This document shows, one piece after another, positions 45,728-58,193 of a DNA stretch of 64,000 nt; the stretch's first letter is position 1; every line of letters begins with the position of its first letter. The notes below the pieces were generated by a model. The model was not told the DNA's origin. It was given only the letters and a program-made list of their open reading frames with translations, and ran no database searches. Location: contig NZ_JAIAZY010000002.1 in NCBI RefSeq assembly GCF_019459225.1, positions 62,001 to 126,000 of the forward strand, read 5' to 3'. The stretch is from Bacillus sp. IITD106 (lineage in GTDB: Bacteria > Bacillota > Bacilli > Bacillales > Bacillaceae_C). A program made the position numbers and the translations under genes.

Positions 45728-46363
45728 TTATACATCATTCTTGGATAATTCAACGAAAACCCTAGTAATATTTGTTTTGGTAATTCTCCCCACTACTTTA
45801 ATCCCATTTGAGGCATCTTCAATGACGGGTATGGCGTCTATTTGTGCATTTATCAATTTTTTAGCCACATCTACAAGGAGATCATTTTTTTGACAAGTCG
45901 TTATATTAGGCATTCTTGTCATAATAATATTTACAGGTAGTGTGGAAAGCTTTTGCTGTCCAATACTTGCCCTAAGTAAATCTTTTCTCGATAAAACGCC
46001 AACAAGATGAGAATTGGAGTCAGTAACAAAGAGTGTACCAACATCTTCTGAAAACACCGTTACAATGGCATCATAAACCGAAACATCTTCATTAATAACA
46101 ACCGGAGTCGATTCATGACCTTCCACTACTATTTTATTAAGCTTTTCAGCCAGTAAATGATTGCTATTTTTTCCAGTATAAAAATACCCTACTCTTGGCC
46201 TAGCATCGAGAAAGCCTGTCATCGTTAAAATGGCTAAATCAGGTCTCAGTGTAGCACGGGTCAAACAAAGCTTTTCTGCAATGCTTTCCCCCGTAATAGG
46301 TCCAAAATCTTTAACAATTTGCATGATTTTTTCCTGTCTATTACTTAATTCGATTGTACTCAC
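45728..46363 (-). CDS. ccpN: Transcriptional repressor CcpN (HTH plus two CBS domains)
   Basis: 211 residues from GTG 46363. The N-terminal winged helix has [20 protein letters not shown] and [15 protein letters not shown] (about 30-44). CBS domains lie at about 75-130 and 140-205. In B. subtilis it represses gapB and pckA on glycolytic carbon and sits before yqfL as here. The start is uncertain: GTG 46363 or 46366 matches the family; ATG 46387 and GTG 46399 would add residues without homology. Confidence 0.88.
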   Translation of the reverse strand: MSTIELSNRQEKIMQIVKDFGPITGESIAEKLCLTRATLRPDLAILTMTGFLDARPRVGYFYTGKNSNHLLAEKLNKIVVEGHESTPVVINEDVSVYDAIVTVFSEDVGTLFVTDSNSHLVGVLSRKDLLRASIGQQKLSTLPVNIIMTRMPNITTCQKNDLLVDVAKKLINAQIDAIPVIEDASNGIKVVGRITKTNITRVFVELSKNDV

Positions 46364-46485
46364 CACCAATATGGAACCGGACTTGCGCATGAGAAGCACA
46401 AGCCCTTTACTATATCCTATTGCGAAAACGACCTAACTATCTTACTGTATGTCGTGAAGCGATATCTTTCTCACATACTTTGTTC

Positions 46486-48543
46486 TTACTTTACTACTAT
46501 AACATTCATAGTTGCATATGCACCTATAAGCTTTGCTAATTCTCGCATTTGTGCAAGACGATTCTGTTTAAGCTCTTCTTCGTCTGCCATTACCATTGTA
46601 TGATCAAAATAATTTGAGATGGCTGTTTCTAATGAAGCTATAGCATCAAAGCGTTCGTTGCTTACTACATTTGAAGCAAAAATATCTTTTACCTTATTCC
46701 ATTGATCAAATAATTTTTCTTCATATTCATTTTCAAATAATTCAGGATTAACATGAACACCTGGTTCAGCTTTTTGAGCTATATTTAAGACACGAGAAAG
46801 TGACTCTATCGTCTCTTTAAAAGATGCCTGATCTTTTCTTGCCTGCAATGTTTTGGCACGAGAGACCACATCTTTAACGCTATTAAAGTCTCCACCCAAC
46901 ACCGCTTCGATTAGATCATAGCGAATCTCTTTTTCTTCAAGTAAATGTTGAATTCGTAGTTTAAAAAATGTTTCCAGTTGCTGATAAAGTCCGTCATTTT
47001 GATTACCAGTTTCAAGGATGATCACTTTTTTCAATAAATCGTTTAGTGGCACATTCCATTCTTTTTCAAATAAAATTTGAACGACACCAGCTGCTTGCCT
47101 TCTCAAAGCATAAGGGTCCTGTGATCCTGTTGGAATTAATCCAATTGCAAAAGATGACACGATAGAATCTAATTTATCCGCAATGCTAACAATAGCTCCA
47201 ATCGTTGTCGTTGGAATACTATCCTCTGCATGTCTTGGTTTATAATGTTCATAAATTGCCTTCGCTACCCCAGGAAGTTCACCTTGCTGAAGGGCATATT
47301 TTTCTCCCATAACACCTTGTAATTCAGGAAATTCATCGACCATGTTGCTAACGAGGTCAAATTTGCAAATTTCCGCTGCACGATCTGCCACTTTCAATTC
47401 TTGTTCACTTAAAGATAGCATTCTGCCGATTTCTTCTGTCATCTTTCGAATTCTGCTGACTTTTTCCGCTAATGTACCAATTTTCTCATGATAAATAATG
47501 GATTCTAATTTTTGTAAATGATCATCGATTGGCACTTTTTGATCTTCTTGATAAAAGAAAACAGCATCAGAAAGTCTAGCTCTTAACACTTTCTCATTCC
47601 CTTTAGCTACCGTTTCAATATGGCGGTGATCTCCATTTCTAACAGCGACAAAATAAGGAAGCAATTGGCCAGTTTTATTTTTAACTGGAAAATAACGTTG
47701 ATGTATTTTCATGGAAGTAATTAATACTTCTTCTGGAAGTGTTAAAAACTCTTGATTGAACGTTCCAAAAAACACTGTTGGGTATTCGACTAGATTTGTT
47801 ACTTCTTCCAATAGTTCTTCATCTACAGGAATCTCCCAGTTTTGCTCCTCCTCTAGTCTTTTTATCTGCTCTTCAATCGCTTCTCTTCTTTCATCATAAT
47901 TCGCTAATACGTATTGACCTAATAAAACTTTTTCATAATCAACAGGTGCAATTAACGGAATTTCTTCACCGAGGAATCGATGTCCATGTGTAATATTGCC
48001 GGCTTTTACCCTAGCAATTTCAATGGAAACTGTATCACTTCCAAACAAAGCGACTATCCATCTAATAGGACGGATAAAGCGTACATTTTCACTTCCCCAA
48101 CGCATACTATTTGGAAAATGCAGTGAGGTGATTAAGTTGCCAAGTTGCTCCAACAATTTGATTGTTTCTTCACCTTTTACGAATTTATTCGCGTGTGCAT
48201 ATTCCACACCTTTTATTTCTTTAAAGTAAAGATCTTCTACGGATATTCCATTTGACTTTGTAAATCCAAGAGCAGCTTTGGACCAATTCCCTTCATTATC
48301 AAAGAGAATTTTTTTTGCAGGTCCCTTTATTTCTTCTTCCGTATCATTCTGGAATTCCGCTACTTCTTTCACTAAAACCGCTAATCTTCTAGGGGTTGAA
48401 AATAACGTTACTTCATTAAAATCAATTTTATTTTCCCGAAACCAATTTTCAATTTTTTCACCTAATTCACGAATGGCATTATTGATAAATCTTGCAGGCA
48501 TCTCTTCTATGCCCACCTCTAATAATAAATCTCGATTACTCAT
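46486..48543 (-). CDS. glyS: Glycyl-tRNA synthetase beta subunit
   Basis: 685 residues, family length. Start [20 protein letters not shown] is typical. The HD-like segment and a C-terminal anticodon-binding helical domain ([17 protein letters not shown], about 640-656) are present. It overlaps glyQ by 8 nt. Alpha2beta2 enzyme charging tRNA-Gly, under T-box control via glyQ. Confidence 0.97.
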   Translation of the reverse strand: MSNRDLLLEVGIEEMPARFINNAIRELGEKIENWFRENKIDFNEVTLFSTPRRLAVLVKEVAEFQNDTEEEIKGPAKKILFDNEGNWSKAALGFTKSNGISVEDLYFKEIKGVEYAHANKFVKGEETIKLLEQLGNLITSLHFPNSMRWGSENVRFIRPIRWIVALFGSDTVSIEIARVKAGNITHGHRFLGEEIPLIAPVDYEKVLLGQYVLANYDERREAIEEQIKRLEEEQNWEIPVDEELLEEVTNLVEYPTVFFGTFNQEFLTLPEEVLITSMKIHQRYFPVKNKTGQLLPYFVAVRNGDHRHIETVAKGNEKVLRARLSDAVFFYQEDQKVPIDDHLQKLESIIYHEKIGTLAEKVSRIRKMTEEIGRMLSLSEQELKVADRAAEICKFDLVSNMVDEFPELQGVMGEKYALQQGELPGVAKAIYEHYKPRHAEDSIPTTTIGAIVSIADKLDSIVSSFAIGLIPTGSQDPYALRRQAAGVVQILFEKEWNVPLNDLLKKVIILETGNQNDGLYQQLETFFKLRIQHLLEEKEIRYDLIEAVLGGDFNSVKDVVSRAKTLQARKDQASFKETIESLSRVLNIAQKAEPGVHVNPELFENEYEEKLFDQWNKVKDIFASNVVSNERFDAIASLETAISNYFDHTMVMADEEELKQNRLAQMRELAKLIGAYATMNVIVVK

Positions 48544-49435
48544 TTTCGGAGTTCTCCTCCTTTGTTGAATGATTTAATATTGGGAAACCAAGCTTTTCTC
48601 GTTCCTCATAAAATGTTTTGGCAACTTGTCGAGCCATGCTCCTCATCCTGCCAATATAAGCTGTTCTTTCCGTAACCGAAATCGCACCTTTTGCATCCAA
48701 AAGATTAAATACATGAGAGCATTTTAAAATATAATCATAAGCAGGGTGCACAAGCCCCAATTCCATTTGTTTCTTTGCTTCTGCTTCATACGTATAAAAC
48801 AAGTTAAAAAGCATTTCTTGGTTGGATGTTTCAAATGCATATTTAGAATGTTCATACTCCGGCTGATAAAAAATATCTCTTACTGTAAACCCATTCGTCC
48901 ATTCCAAATCAAATACATTTTCTTTTTCTTGTATATAAGATGCCAGTCTTTCAATTCCATAAGTCAATTCTACAGAGACAGGTTTACATTCAAGTCCGCC
49001 GACTTGTTGGAAATAAGTAAATTGTGTTACTTCCATTCCATCGAGCCAAACTTCCCAGCCAAGTCCTGCACAACCAAGTGACGGATTTTCCCAGTTGTCC
49101 TCAACAAAGCGGATATCATGTTCTACTGGGTTGATTCCAAGTGCTTTTAAAGAATCTAAATAAAGCTCTTGAATATTATCTGGAGATGGCTTCATAATCA
49201 CTTGAAATTGGTGATGCTGATATAAACGATTTGGATTTTCACCGTAGCGGCCATCTGCAGGCCGTCTCGATGGCTCTACATAAGCTACATTCCACGGTTC
49301 TGGACCGATTGCCCGCAAAAACGTGTATGGACTCATTGTCCCCGCACCTTTTTCCACATCATAAGCCTGCATTAATATACAGCCATAATCAGACCAGTGC
49401 TTTTGTAAAGCTAAAATCATTTCCTGTATATTCAT
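48536..49435 (-). CDS. glyQ: Glycyl-tRNA synthetase alpha subunit
   Basis: 299 residues, catalytic subunit with class II motifs. [13 protein letters not shown] near the start, [19 protein letters not shown] (about 73-91) and [20 protein letters not shown] (about 127-146). ATG 49435, AAAGGAAG upstream. Directly behind the glycine T-box leader. Confidence 0.97.
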   Translation of the reverse strand: MNIQEMILALQKHWSDYGCILMQAYDVEKGAGTMSPYTFLRAIGPEPWNVAYVEPSRRPADGRYGENPNRLYQHHQFQVIMKPSPDNIQELYLDSLKALGINPVEHDIRFVEDNWENPSLGCAGLGWEVWLDGMEVTQFTYFQQVGGLECKPVSVELTYGIERLASYIQEKENVFDLEWTNGFTVRDIFYQPEYEHSKYAFETSNQEMLFNLFYTYEAEAKKQMELGLVHPAYDYILKCSHVFNLLDAKGAISVTERTAYIGRMRSMARQVAKTFYEEREKLGFPILNHSTKEENSENE

Positions 49436-49463
49436 ATCTTTCTTCCTTTCTCATCAAAATTAA

Positions 49464-49668
49464 AAAACTCTCGTCTCTATGCTTTATATAAGCATAGGGA
49501 CGAGAGTTAACCCGCGGTTCCACCCTATTTGCCAAAGTTTAGGCCATCTTTCAATAAAATTGCTCCAGAGTGCCTTCACTAATGTCCATAACCCGGCTTC
49601 CACCACCCCGGATTCGCTACATTAAGGAGTACCATTAGCTACTTCTTTCTTTCTTCGCAACAATTTAT
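49464..49668 (-). promoter_or_regulatory. T-box leader of glyQS (glycine), with terminator
   Basis: The conserved T-box sequence GGGTGGAACCGCGGG is at 49524-49510 on the minus strand. It is followed by the terminator ACTCTCGTCCCTATGCTTAT / AAGCATAGAGACGAGAGT with U-run (49508-49464). Stem I elements lie at about 49660-49550; a candidate Gly specifier GGC is at 49574-49572 in GTGAAGGCAC. Uncharged tRNA-Gly would favour read-through into glyQ. Confidence 0.93.
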
Positions 49669-49685
49669 TCATTTATTCTTATAAT

Positions 49686-49839
49686 GCGTGTTCAAAAAGG
49701 AGGATAAAAAGGACCAAGAATTTCGAGGCGGCGCAGTTTTGAGCAGCGGAATGTATGCTTTTATATACATGAGCAGCGGAGAAACAAGCCAACGAAGAAA
49801 TTCGAAGTGTCATTTTTACCGGACTTTTTGAACATCCTC
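49686..49839 (-). mobile_element. MITE-like element, copy 2
   Basis: Opposite orientation to copy 1. It starts GCGTGTTCAAAAAGG and ends CTTTTTGAACATCCTC, with the inverted repeat TGTTCAAAAAG intact at both ends. Removing a 30-nt insertion (20-nt palindrome plus one copy of a 10-nt repeat) leaves a 124-nt core that matches copy 1 at 122 positions. Flanks TTATAAT and TTATACA agree at 5 of 7 positions, a decayed target duplication. It lies between recO and the glyQS T-box. Confidence 0.83.
49741..49780. repeat. Palindrome between 10-nt direct repeats, inside MITE copy 2
   Basis: GAGCAGCGGA at 49741-49750 and 49771-49780 flank a 20-nt imperfect palindrome (ATGTAT ... ATACAT stem, 49751-49770). 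Copy 1 has a single GAGCAGCGGA and no palindrome here. Confidence 0.8.
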
Positions 49840-49872
49840 TTATACAAAAAATAGCCGATATTAGTCAAAATG

Positions 49873-50640
49873 TCAAATATCATTTCGTTTCATATAATCT
49901 TTAAACGTATCAAGCTGATCAAGAAAACGTTTGGACTTTAATTGTAACCCAGAATACTCGTCGTAGTATAGTGAAATGACGTCCTTCAATTCTTTTTTTG
50001 TTTCGGGTTTAACGGATATGGAGCCAAGTCGATTAATATCAAAAAAGTAAAAAAGTCGAAGCAGCTTAACGGTAGTTTGTGATAGTGGAAAGAAATGAGG
50101 ATCTTTATCAAAGCACAGATGACAAATTAATCCATTTTCCTTTATAGAAAAACCGAACTGAGCCTCAGTATTTCCACAAATTGCACATTGATTCATTTCA
50201 GGATATAACCCTAATACATTAAGCATTTTCATCTCAAAAATATTTGTAATAATATCTGGATCGTAATCATCATTTATATATTGCAACGTTTGCCTTAATA
50301 ATTCAAATAAAAATGGATTGCGTTCCTGCTCACCTGTTCCTTTATCCATTAATTCCGCTATATAAGACGCATATGCCGTCTTAAAAATATCCTCCCTAAT
50401 TCCTTTTAGAGAAGATATTAATTCGGCCTGCTGCATAGTTCCAATCCCACGATTTCCATGAATCATAAAATATCCATATGTAAAAAGCTGGGTAGAGCTG
50501 GCAAGGCGGCTATTCGTTTTTTTTGCGCCCCTTGCCATTCCTGCAATTTTCCCAGCTTCTCTTGAATAGATTGTTACAATTTTATTCGATTCACCATAAT
50601 CTGTAGTTCTTATGACAATTCCTTCGTATTTTTCCACCAT
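49873..50640 (-). CDS. recO: DNA repair protein RecO
   Basis: 255 residues. N-terminal OB fold with [20 protein letters not shown], then a helical domain and a zinc site [19 protein letters not shown] followed by CHLC (about 148-176). It helps RecA load on SSB-coated DNA. It follows yqzL and era, the usual Bacillus order. Confidence 0.94.
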   Translation of the reverse strand: MVEKYEGIVIRTTDYGESNKIVTIYSREAGKIAGMARGAKKTNSRLASSTQLFTYGYFMIHGNRGIGTMQQAELISSLKGIREDIFKTAYASYIAELMDKGTGEQERNPFLFELLRQTLQYINDDYDPDIITNIFEMKMLNVLGLYPEMNQCAICGNTEAQFGFSIKENGLICHLCFDKDPHFFPLSQTTVKLLRLFYFFDINRLGSISVKPETKKELKDVISLYYDEYSGLQLKSKRFLDQLDTFKDYMKRNDI

Positions 50641-50683
50641 CTATTCATGTCCCCTTTCCAAAACTGGGGCAGAAAACAAATCC

Positions 50684-50827
50684 TTATGTTACTGGGTAGT
50701 CTACTTCATCCGAATTTTCCATATGCGGCAGAATATTCATATGCTCTTCTTTTTCAAGTTCCTTTAGAAGCAAGTACGTATCAACATTACCTGTCTCTTT
50801 AAAAACTTTCCACGTGAATTCATACAT
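50684..50827 (-). CDS. yqzL: YqzL family small protein
   Basis: 47 residues: MYEFTWKVFKETGNVDTYLL, then KELEKEEHMNILPHMENSDE and a short end. It matches YqzL, a short acidic protein always encoded between era and recO in Bacillus. ATG 50827 follows AAAGGCGGG. Function unknown. Easily missed by length-limited gene finders. Confidence 0.85.
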   Translation of the reverse strand: MYEFTWKVFKETGNVDTYLLLKELEKEEHMNILPHMENSDEVDYPVT

Positions 50828-50926
50828 GTTAATCCCGCCTTTCAAAGTAGTTGATGTACTCAGTTACTATTTTTTCACTAATACTTAAGGTAATACTAAA
50901 TAAAATTTGTAAAACGAACCAAACAT

Positions 50927-52265
<1,339 letters not shown>

Positions 52266-52466
52266 TTATTTTACTACATTTTCCAATAAAAAAGTGAATT
52301 TCATCCTAAGTTTTTTCAAAATTAGAATTTTTAATCGTTTTGTAATATTGACTGTGAAATCATTTTAACTTACCCTTCTAACAAGTTCAAATAGGAGAAC
52401 AAAACAAAATCACAAACGCCTTATTATAGACGAACAGGCCAATAATTTCACATAAAAAAAAAGAAA

Positions 52467-52489
52467 AAGCTACCTGTTAAGGCAGCTTT
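52467..52489 (-). terminator. Terminator of dgkA
   Basis: Minus strand AAAGCTGCCT, TAAC, AGGTAGCTTT, then TTTCTTTTTT. Immediately after the dgkA stop, so the phoH-dgkA block ends before cdd. Confidence 0.8.
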
Positions 52490-52491
52490 AA

Positions 52492-52881
52492 TCAAAATAA
52501 AAGATTTATTAATTTTGGCCCTAGTATGACTAATCCAATAATGACGGACATAATCGCATATACTAGCACCGCGGCGGCGGCAAGATCCTTTGCCTGTTTC
52601 GCTAGAGGTTTAATTTCTTGGGTAGCAATATCGACCGCACGTTCAAGAGCTGAGTTTACGAGCTCTAGTGATAAAACCCCAAATATACAGATGATAATAA
52701 ACAGCCATTCAGTTATATCAATTTTTAAGATTATCGAAAATAGACATACAATAATAGCACAGACGATATGAATCTGGAAGTTTTTTTCTACTTTTACTGC
52801 ATGTTTAATTCCTTGGATTGCATATTTAAAGGCACAGAAAATCCGTCCAAGTGAAAATCTCTCTTTATCTTTCAAGGCCAT
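52492..52881 (-). CDS. dgkA: Undecaprenol/diacylglycerol kinase DgkA
   Basis: 129 residues, three membrane helices. Catalytic signature [12 protein letters not shown] (about 73-84). In Gram-positives this family phosphorylates undecaprenol, feeding cell-wall lipid carrier synthesis. ATG 52881 overlaps ybeY by 17 nt. Confidence 0.93.
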   Translation of the reverse strand: MALKDKERFSLGRIFCAFKYAIQGIKHAVKVEKNFQIHIVCAIIVCLFSIILKIDITEWLFIIICIFGVLSLELVNSALERAVDIATQEIKPLAKQAKDLAAAAVLVYAIMSVIIGLVILGPKLINLLF

Positions 52882-53341
52882 AACCTTCTAGAAGTTCATT
52901 TTGTCTTTTAAACATCATTTTTTCATCTTCTTCCTCGATATGATCATATCCGAGTAAGTGTAGAAACCCGTGAATCGTTAAAAAGCCAAGCTCCCGTGAA
53001 AAGGAATGGCCATAATCATTCGCTTGTTCATGAGCTTTTTCAAAGGAAATGATAATGTCACCAAGCATGCGAGGCATCTCGGCTCCTTTAATTTCCGGTT
53101 CATCCTCACCCAACTCTTCCATCGCAAAGGAGATGACGTCAGTAGCATAATCTTTTCCACGGTATTCTTTATTTATTTTTCGTATTTCGTCATTGGACAC
53201 AATCATTACGGATAACTCAGTGCCATTCTCAATATCCTCTTCTTCAGCTGCGAAGTTCAATAGCTTTTCAATCAGATCAATATCTGTTTCGGACAATTGT
53301 TTCGTTTCGTCAATTAAATCAATTTGCAGTGTCACTGCCAA
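52865..53341 (-). CDS. ybeY: Endoribonuclease YbeY (YqfG)
   Basis: 158 residues. Zinc site [18 protein letters not shown] (about 124-141) with the H-x3-H-x5-H pattern. 16S rRNA 3' maturation and ribosome quality control. Start codon overlaps pgpH by 23 nt. Next gene is dgkA. Confidence 0.95.
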   Translation of the reverse strand: MAVTLQIDLIDETKQLSETDIDLIEKLLNFAAEEEDIENGTELSVMIVSNDEIRKINKEYRGKDYATDVISFAMEELGEDEPEIKGAEMPRMLGDIIISFEKAHEQANDYGHSFSRELGFLTIHGFLHLLGYDHIEEEDEKMMFKRQNELLEGYGLER

Positions 53342-55508
53342 TCACCTTCTGTTGTTTTAAATCAGGGTACTCTATCCGCGAGTGAAATATTCCATTTAAC
53401 GTTTCGCAAAATCTTTCTTTCACTAGTTCAATTTCCTTTAATGTTAAATCACATTCATTAAACTGACCATCTAGGATTTTATCTTGTGCTATATGATGCA
53501 CAAGTGAGCGAATCTCTCCTGGAGTGGGATTAGCCATTGAGCGAACAGCAGCTTCCACACTATCTGCGAGACTAATTACAGCGGCTTCTCTCGTTTGTGG
53601 TTTAGGTCCAGGATAACGATAGTCGCTCTCTGGCGTGTCTTCATTCAATTTTTTCGCTTTAAAATAAAAATATTTAAGCAAACTTGTTCCATGGTGCTGC
53701 TCAGCAATGTCGACAATTTCTTTTGGTAATTTATGCTTTCGTAATTCCTTTGCACCATCTGCTGCATGAGAAATAATAATATCTCTACTCGTTTCGGCTG
53801 GAAGACGATCGTGTGGATTCTCAATATTGATTTGATTCTCAATAAAAAATGGCGGCCGTTTTGTCTTTCCAACATCGTGATAGTAACAGCCCACTCTAGC
53901 TAATAAACCATTAGCGCCAATTGCTTCACAAGCAGCTTCCGCCAAATTCGCAACCATTACACTGTGATGATAAGTCCCAGGTGTTTCTGTTAAAAGCTTT
54001 TTCAATAATGGGTGATTTGGATTGGACAGCTCGATTAGTCTCATCGTTGATAAAATACCAAATCCTGCTTCAAAAAACGGCAGTAGTCCAATCGTAAGCA
54101 CGGAGGATAAAATACCAGATACAACTGAAAACAATCCAAAATAAACATATTCAGTGATCGTGAACTGTCCACCTCCGATTAATAATAGGAAAGAGATGAG
54201 CAGAAGATTAACGCACGACACTAGTAATCCCGCTTGTAAAATATGGCTTCTCTCATTTCTGGAAGAGACAAATAAAACTCCTGCCAAACCACTAAATAAT
54301 ATATAAACAGCTATTTCAATATCTATTGTATCCGATATGCCATCATGAAAAACAATGCTGCCACATGCTGCCAAAATGATGGTCATGATAAGAGCCAATC
54401 TTTCATTAATCATTGTCTTAATTAGCATCGGCGTCATAGCTGCAGGAAAAATATAAGCGATTTTATTAAAATTACCATTTTCCATTAAACCTAGGATTTT
54501 CATTACGATAACAGAACTAATAAAAATCAAACTAGAAAGTAATAAATAATTTTGCTTTTTCTCCTCGGAAGTGGTTAACCTTGAAAAATAAATATAGATT
54601 GAGCCGATTGCCATAAAAACAAAAATCCCTAATCCAATGATCGGCTTCCTTGTCGGGTTGCTTTTCAACAATCCAAGCATTTCTAACTGTCTATATGTCT
54701 CCCTATCAATTAAATGTCCTTCTTGAACAATGATTTGTCCTTGTAAAATTTTTACTGGTTCAACGTCTTCTTTTGCTTGGGTTTTTCTTTCTTCTGTTAG
54801 CAAAGGATCGTATAAATCATTTGGAACAATCGCATACTTTCCCAACTCTATTGCAGCTATTTTCATTTCATCTGAAAGCGCCGACGCTTTAATGTGATCC
54901 GCTACTGCTTTCTTAGCTGCTTCCGTTCCATCCTCACGAATTTTTTCATTCATGATGGATTCCACATTTCGAACAACAATATCTCGGCTTCTTTGCAGTT
55001 CTGCGATATCCGCCTGCAGCAATGTAATAAAGATTTGATCAGATATTGTATCCGTAATATCTTCTGAAACGTTTTCAGTTAGCCTTGTTTTAAGCTGCTT
55101 TAACCTTGTTTCTAACGATATAGCAGCCGCTTCCTCTTTCTTGATATCTTTAGAGTTATCTTCCACCACTTTATTAGATTCATTATTCGTGTCCGTCACG
55201 AAGTCAAAAATAGAAGATATTAAAGAGACGCGATTTTGTGCTATTTCTTTTTTAAAAACATAAACCTTATCCACTTGTTCAGCAGCATTTTCCCTAGCTT
55301 CGGCCGTTTTAATTTCATCCTCTACTGTTTTTGGAGATCGGATTGTTTTATCTGCTACCGAAAAAAGTTCAATATCATACGTTTCCGGCTTCACATTATG
55401 ATATAGAATCGCAAAAAGTAATAATCCAAGGATACAGTAAATCAGAGTTGTAAAAACTTTATAGCTTAGGAACGTTCGGATTTTTCTAATATATGCTTGA
55501 AAGTCCAT
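53319..55508 (-). CDS. pgpH: Seven-helix HD phosphodiesterase PgpH (c-di-AMP)
   Basis: 729 residues. Membrane helix near 16-36, extracellular 7TM-HDED domain (about 37-280), seven membrane helices (about 285-470), then a cytosolic HD domain with [16 protein letters not shown] (about 506-521) and [15 protein letters not shown] (about 535-549). Hydrolyses cyclic di-AMP by family. ATG 55508 follows GGGGGA; ATG at 55520 is part of that site. Confidence 0.93.
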   Translation of the reverse strand: MDFQAYIRKIRTFLSYKVFTTLIYCILGLLLFAILYHNVKPETYDIELFSVADKTIRSPKTVEDEIKTAEARENAAEQVDKVYVFKKEIAQNRVSLISSIFDFVTDTNNESNKVVEDNSKDIKKEEAAAISLETRLKQLKTRLTENVSEDITDTISDQIFITLLQADIAELQRSRDIVVRNVESIMNEKIREDGTEAAKKAVADHIKASALSDEMKIAAIELGKYAIVPNDLYDPLLTEERKTQAKEDVEPVKILQGQIIVQEGHLIDRETYRQLEMLGLLKSNPTRKPIIGLGIFVFMAIGSIYIYFSRLTTSEEKKQNYLLLSSLIFISSVIVMKILGLMENGNFNKIAYIFPAAMTPMLIKTMINERLALIMTIILAACGSIVFHDGISDTIDIEIAVYILFSGLAGVLFVSSRNERSHILQAGLLVSCVNLLLISFLLLIGGGQFTITEYVYFGLFSVVSGILSSVLTIGLLPFFEAGFGILSTMRLIELSNPNHPLLKKLLTETPGTYHHSVMVANLAEAACEAIGANGLLARVGCYYHDVGKTKRPPFFIENQINIENPHDRLPAETSRDIIISHAADGAKELRKHKLPKEIVDIAEQHHGTSLLKYFYFKAKKLNEDTPESDYRYPGPKPQTREAAVISLADSVEAAVRSMANPTPGEIRSLVHHIAQDKILDGQFNECDLTLKEIELVKERFCETLNGIFHSRIEYPDLKQQKVIGSDTAN

Positions 55509-55691
55509 AAAATCCCCCATACCCGTAATTGCTGACTGATTTCAGCATTATATTAAAATAATAACAGTTTTATAGAGCGAAAACACTCGAATTTTGTAGA
55601 AGCTTTTAGAAATCATCTTTCCTTTATACATATGACGAAAAAATTTAATAAAAGTTCCTAAAAATAAAAGCTAGAGCGCGGAAACGTTAAA

Positions 55692-55719
55692 AAAACCCCG
55701 TTTTTAGCGACGGGGCTTT
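55692..55719 (-). terminator. Terminator between phoH and pgpH
   Basis: Minus strand AAAGCCCCGT, loop, ACGGGGTTTTTTT. Just after the phoH stop. Confidence 0.85.
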
Positions 55720-55727
55720 AAAAAGTA

Positions 55728-56699
55728 TTAACCAGGCAAGGAATCATGTCCCTCAAAAGCTTCAATAATGCGTCCGACAAGTGGATGTCTAACGACGTCA
55801 CTTTGGTTAAGGTGAATAAAAGAAATTCCCTGAACTCCATTTAAGATGATCTCTGCTGCCATTAATCCAGACTTGGCACCTTTAGGCAAGTCTACTTGGG
55901 TAGAGTCCCCCGTGATGACCATTTTTGATCCAAATCCAAGTCTCGTCAAAAACATTTTCATTTGTGCTTGAGTTGTATTTTGTGCTTCATCCAATATAAC
56001 GAAAGCGTCGTCTAATGTTCGGCCTCTCATATAGGCAAGCGGTGCAATCTCAATTGTTTCTCGATCAATTAATCTTTGAGTATGTTCTGCACCTAATACA
56101 TCATGTAATGAATCGTAAAGAGGTCGCAAGTATGGATCTACCTTTTCTTTTAAATCACCTGGTAAAAATCCTAAACTTTCGCCCGCTTCAATAGCAGGAC
56201 GTGTAAGGATTATTTTATTTACTTTATTATTTTTCAATGCATTCACAGCCATTACAACAGCTAAATACGTTTTCCCTGTTCCTGCAGGGCCAATCCCAAA
56301 TACAAGATCCTGCTTACGAATAGCATCGATATACTGGCGCTGTCCCAACGTTTTTACACGGATGGCTTTTCCCTTCGTATTGCGGGCTATTTCCTCATCA
56401 AATAGTTCCGAAAAATATTCAATTCTATTTTGCTTAGCCATTTTTGAAGCATAGGCTACATCTCTCTCTCCAACATGAATGCCTTTTCGAATAACAGCAA
56501 GAAGCTGCTTGATTGTTTCAGCTGCCATTTCAGCGGCTCCAGTTTCTCCTGATAAATTTAATGTTTCTCCTCTAGTCACGATTGTTACATTAAACTGATC
56601 CTCGAGTGTTTTTAAATTAATATCTGCATTTCCAAATAAAACAACGGCTTCATCTGGGTTTTCTATTTCAATTTTCACTGTAGTCATTTCTGCTGACAT
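55728..56699 (-). CDS. phoH: PhoH-family ATPase
   Basis: 323 residues. P-loop GIGPAGTGKTYLAV (about 138-151), KIILTRPAIEAGESLGFLPG (about 163-182) and VILDEAQNTT (about 237-246). The N-terminal KH-like region is present. Putative RNA-associated helicase or ATPase, often next to ybeY. It follows yqfD by 3 nt. Confidence 0.93.
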   Translation of the reverse strand: MSAEMTTVKIEIENPDEAVVLFGNADINLKTLEDQFNVTIVTRGETLNLSGETGAAEMAAETIKQLLAVIRKGIHVGERDVAYASKMAKQNRIEYFSELFDEEIARNTKGKAIRVKTLGQRQYIDAIRKQDLVFGIGPAGTGKTYLAVVMAVNALKNNKVNKIILTRPAIEAGESLGFLPGDLKEKVDPYLRPLYDSLHDVLGAEHTQRLIDRETIEIAPLAYMRGRTLDDAFVILDEAQNTTQAQMKMFLTRLGFGSKMVITGDSTQVDLPKGAKSGLMAAEIILNGVQGISFIHLNQSDVVRHPLVGRIIEAFEGHDSLPG

Positions 56700-56702
56700 T
56701 CG

Positions 56703-57899
56703 CTAGTCTCCTTGAATGATTGGTCTTTCCTCTGCTATATTTTCAATCACTTGAAAATTAATGGATAGTTTAACTTTACCATTGTCAACTTCCTGTTGCA
56801 AAATATATTCCCTATCCAGTCGTGCATCAGCAGGAATAGTATTCTCTACATCCCTTCTAGCTAATTCGATAGCGGCTTCTATCGCTTCATCTTTTGTCAA
56901 AGAACGGGGCATTATTTCATTTTCTCTAATTGTTCTTTCGGAATATTTTATCGGAAGCTTCCATCCTAAAAAAAACAAATCGTGGTCGATTGTTTCTATC
57001 TTATATTGCTTAAAATTTACACGTTTAAACCCCCAAATAGGTATAGATAACTTACCTGCTAGTACATAGTGTCTTCTAATTTCTTCACCACTATAAACTT
57101 TAAATTGGGATTTTAAAGGAAATTCAACTTTCGTATTATACCAAGTAATCCCCCAAACTTCCCCTGTCGCTGATACAAGCTTTGGCTTATCTTCACTTCC
57201 AATCACCCCTGTTACGAGAACTTGTCCTTTTTCTACGTATTGATTAATTTTCACTAAAGGTTTTCCTTTTTCAACAAACAAGTCGGATATAACCGCTTTT
57301 TTCTTAGCTACTATATTGCTTGGACTTTTTAGTTCAGGTTTTTTAGGATCATTTTTTTGGACAACATTGAAGTGGAAGGTTGTCCCTTTTAACTCCACAC
57401 CAACCCAAGTAATATTATCGATTCGGTCGGTTAACTTTTGCTGAATGACATCAGGCTTATCGTTTAACATATGAAAGGTACCAACTTTAATGCCAAGGTG
57501 TGTCAACTCTTTTCTAATTTTATGCTCTGTTTCAGGGTCAGCGCCTTTAATTTCTATTCCCCAAGTAACATTAGAAAGAATAAATGCGATAAGGAAAAAT
57601 AAAACGATCCCTACGAGAAAGCCACTGTTCCTCTGCGCCCTTTTCCATATAAACGGCAAACCTTCACCACGAATAAAAGATATAGAACAGTCTGATTTGC
57701 GAGCAGCATTGCGAAATTTATGCAAATCTGGAAGAGCGATAAAAAATAGAACCGCTCCAGATTTCCGTTTTTTTACTTTCCACATAATAAGCCCGGAATG
57801 AGCGAGTCGATTTATTAAACGCTCAATCCCTTTCCCTTCGGCTTTTACTAATACTCTTCCAGTTATAAACGTTAGCCACTGATTCTTCAATAACGCCAC
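56703..57899 (-). CDS. yqfD: Sporulation protein YqfD
   Basis: 398 residues. N-terminal domain, one membrane helix (about 92-112, FLVGIVLFFLIAFILSNVTW), then a large extracytosolic beta-rich domain. It matches YqfD, a mother-cell sporulation protein (SigE regulon in B. subtilis) paired with YqfC. ATG or equivalent at 57899, 2 nt after yqfC. Confidence 0.9.
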   Translation of the reverse strand: MALLKNQWLTFITGRVLVKAEGKGIERLINRLAHSGLIMWKVKKRKSGAVLFFIALPDLHKFRNAARKSDCSISFIRGEGLPFIWKRAQRNSGFLVGIVLFFLIAFILSNVTWGIEIKGADPETEHKIRKELTHLGIKVGTFHMLNDKPDVIQQKLTDRIDNITWVGVELKGTTFHFNVVQKNDPKKPELKSPSNIVAKKKAVISDLFVEKGKPLVKINQYVEKGQVLVTGVIGSEDKPKLVSATGEVWGITWYNTKVEFPLKSQFKVYSGEEIRRHYVLAGKLSIPIWGFKRVNFKQYKIETIDHDLFFLGWKLPIKYSERTIRENEIMPRSLTKDEAIEAAIELARRDVENTIPADARLDREYILQQEVDNGKVKLSINFQVIENIAEERPIIQGD

Positions 57900-57901
57900 T
57901 C

Positions 57902-58186
57902 CTATTCATCTAGATAATGAACCTCTTCTATTTTTCCTTCGAGCAATAGTTCATCAGGCAAAATAGTCTTGATGACGAATGAATGTCCTTTTATAAGCAG
58001 TTGCCCTTGTTTTAGCAATAGCCGCAATTCCTTATCTGTAAAAACGAGAAGACCTTTATGATTTTCAATATATATGTGCAATTGACCAACAATCGTTACT
58101 CTTGGCAGGTCCATGACAACATCTGCAGGAAGTTCCATTTTGAATGCCATCCATCTTCGTAACCTGTTAGTCCATTTCTTGGCCAT
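57902..58186 (-). CDS. yqfC: Sporulation protein YqfC
   Basis: 94 residues, YabP/YqfC family. MAKKWTNRLRRWMAFKMELP start, central strand-rich part with VTIVGQLHIYIENHKGLLVF. Ribosome binding site AAAGGGGG is the 3' arm of the upstream terminator hairpin, so read-through transcripts would hide it. Couples to yqfD, both expected under SigE during sporulation. Confidence 0.88.
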   Translation of the reverse strand: MAKKWTNRLRRWMAFKMELPADVVMDLPRVTIVGQLHIYIENHKGLLVFTDKELRLLLKQGQLLIKGHSFVIKTILPDELLLEGKIEEVHYLDE

Positions 58187-58193
58187 AAAAAAG

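Noticed and set aside
52300-52460. Gap between cdd and dgkA
   Set aside because: About 160 nt of AT-rich sequence before the dgkA terminator. No ORF, promoter or structured element could be supported.
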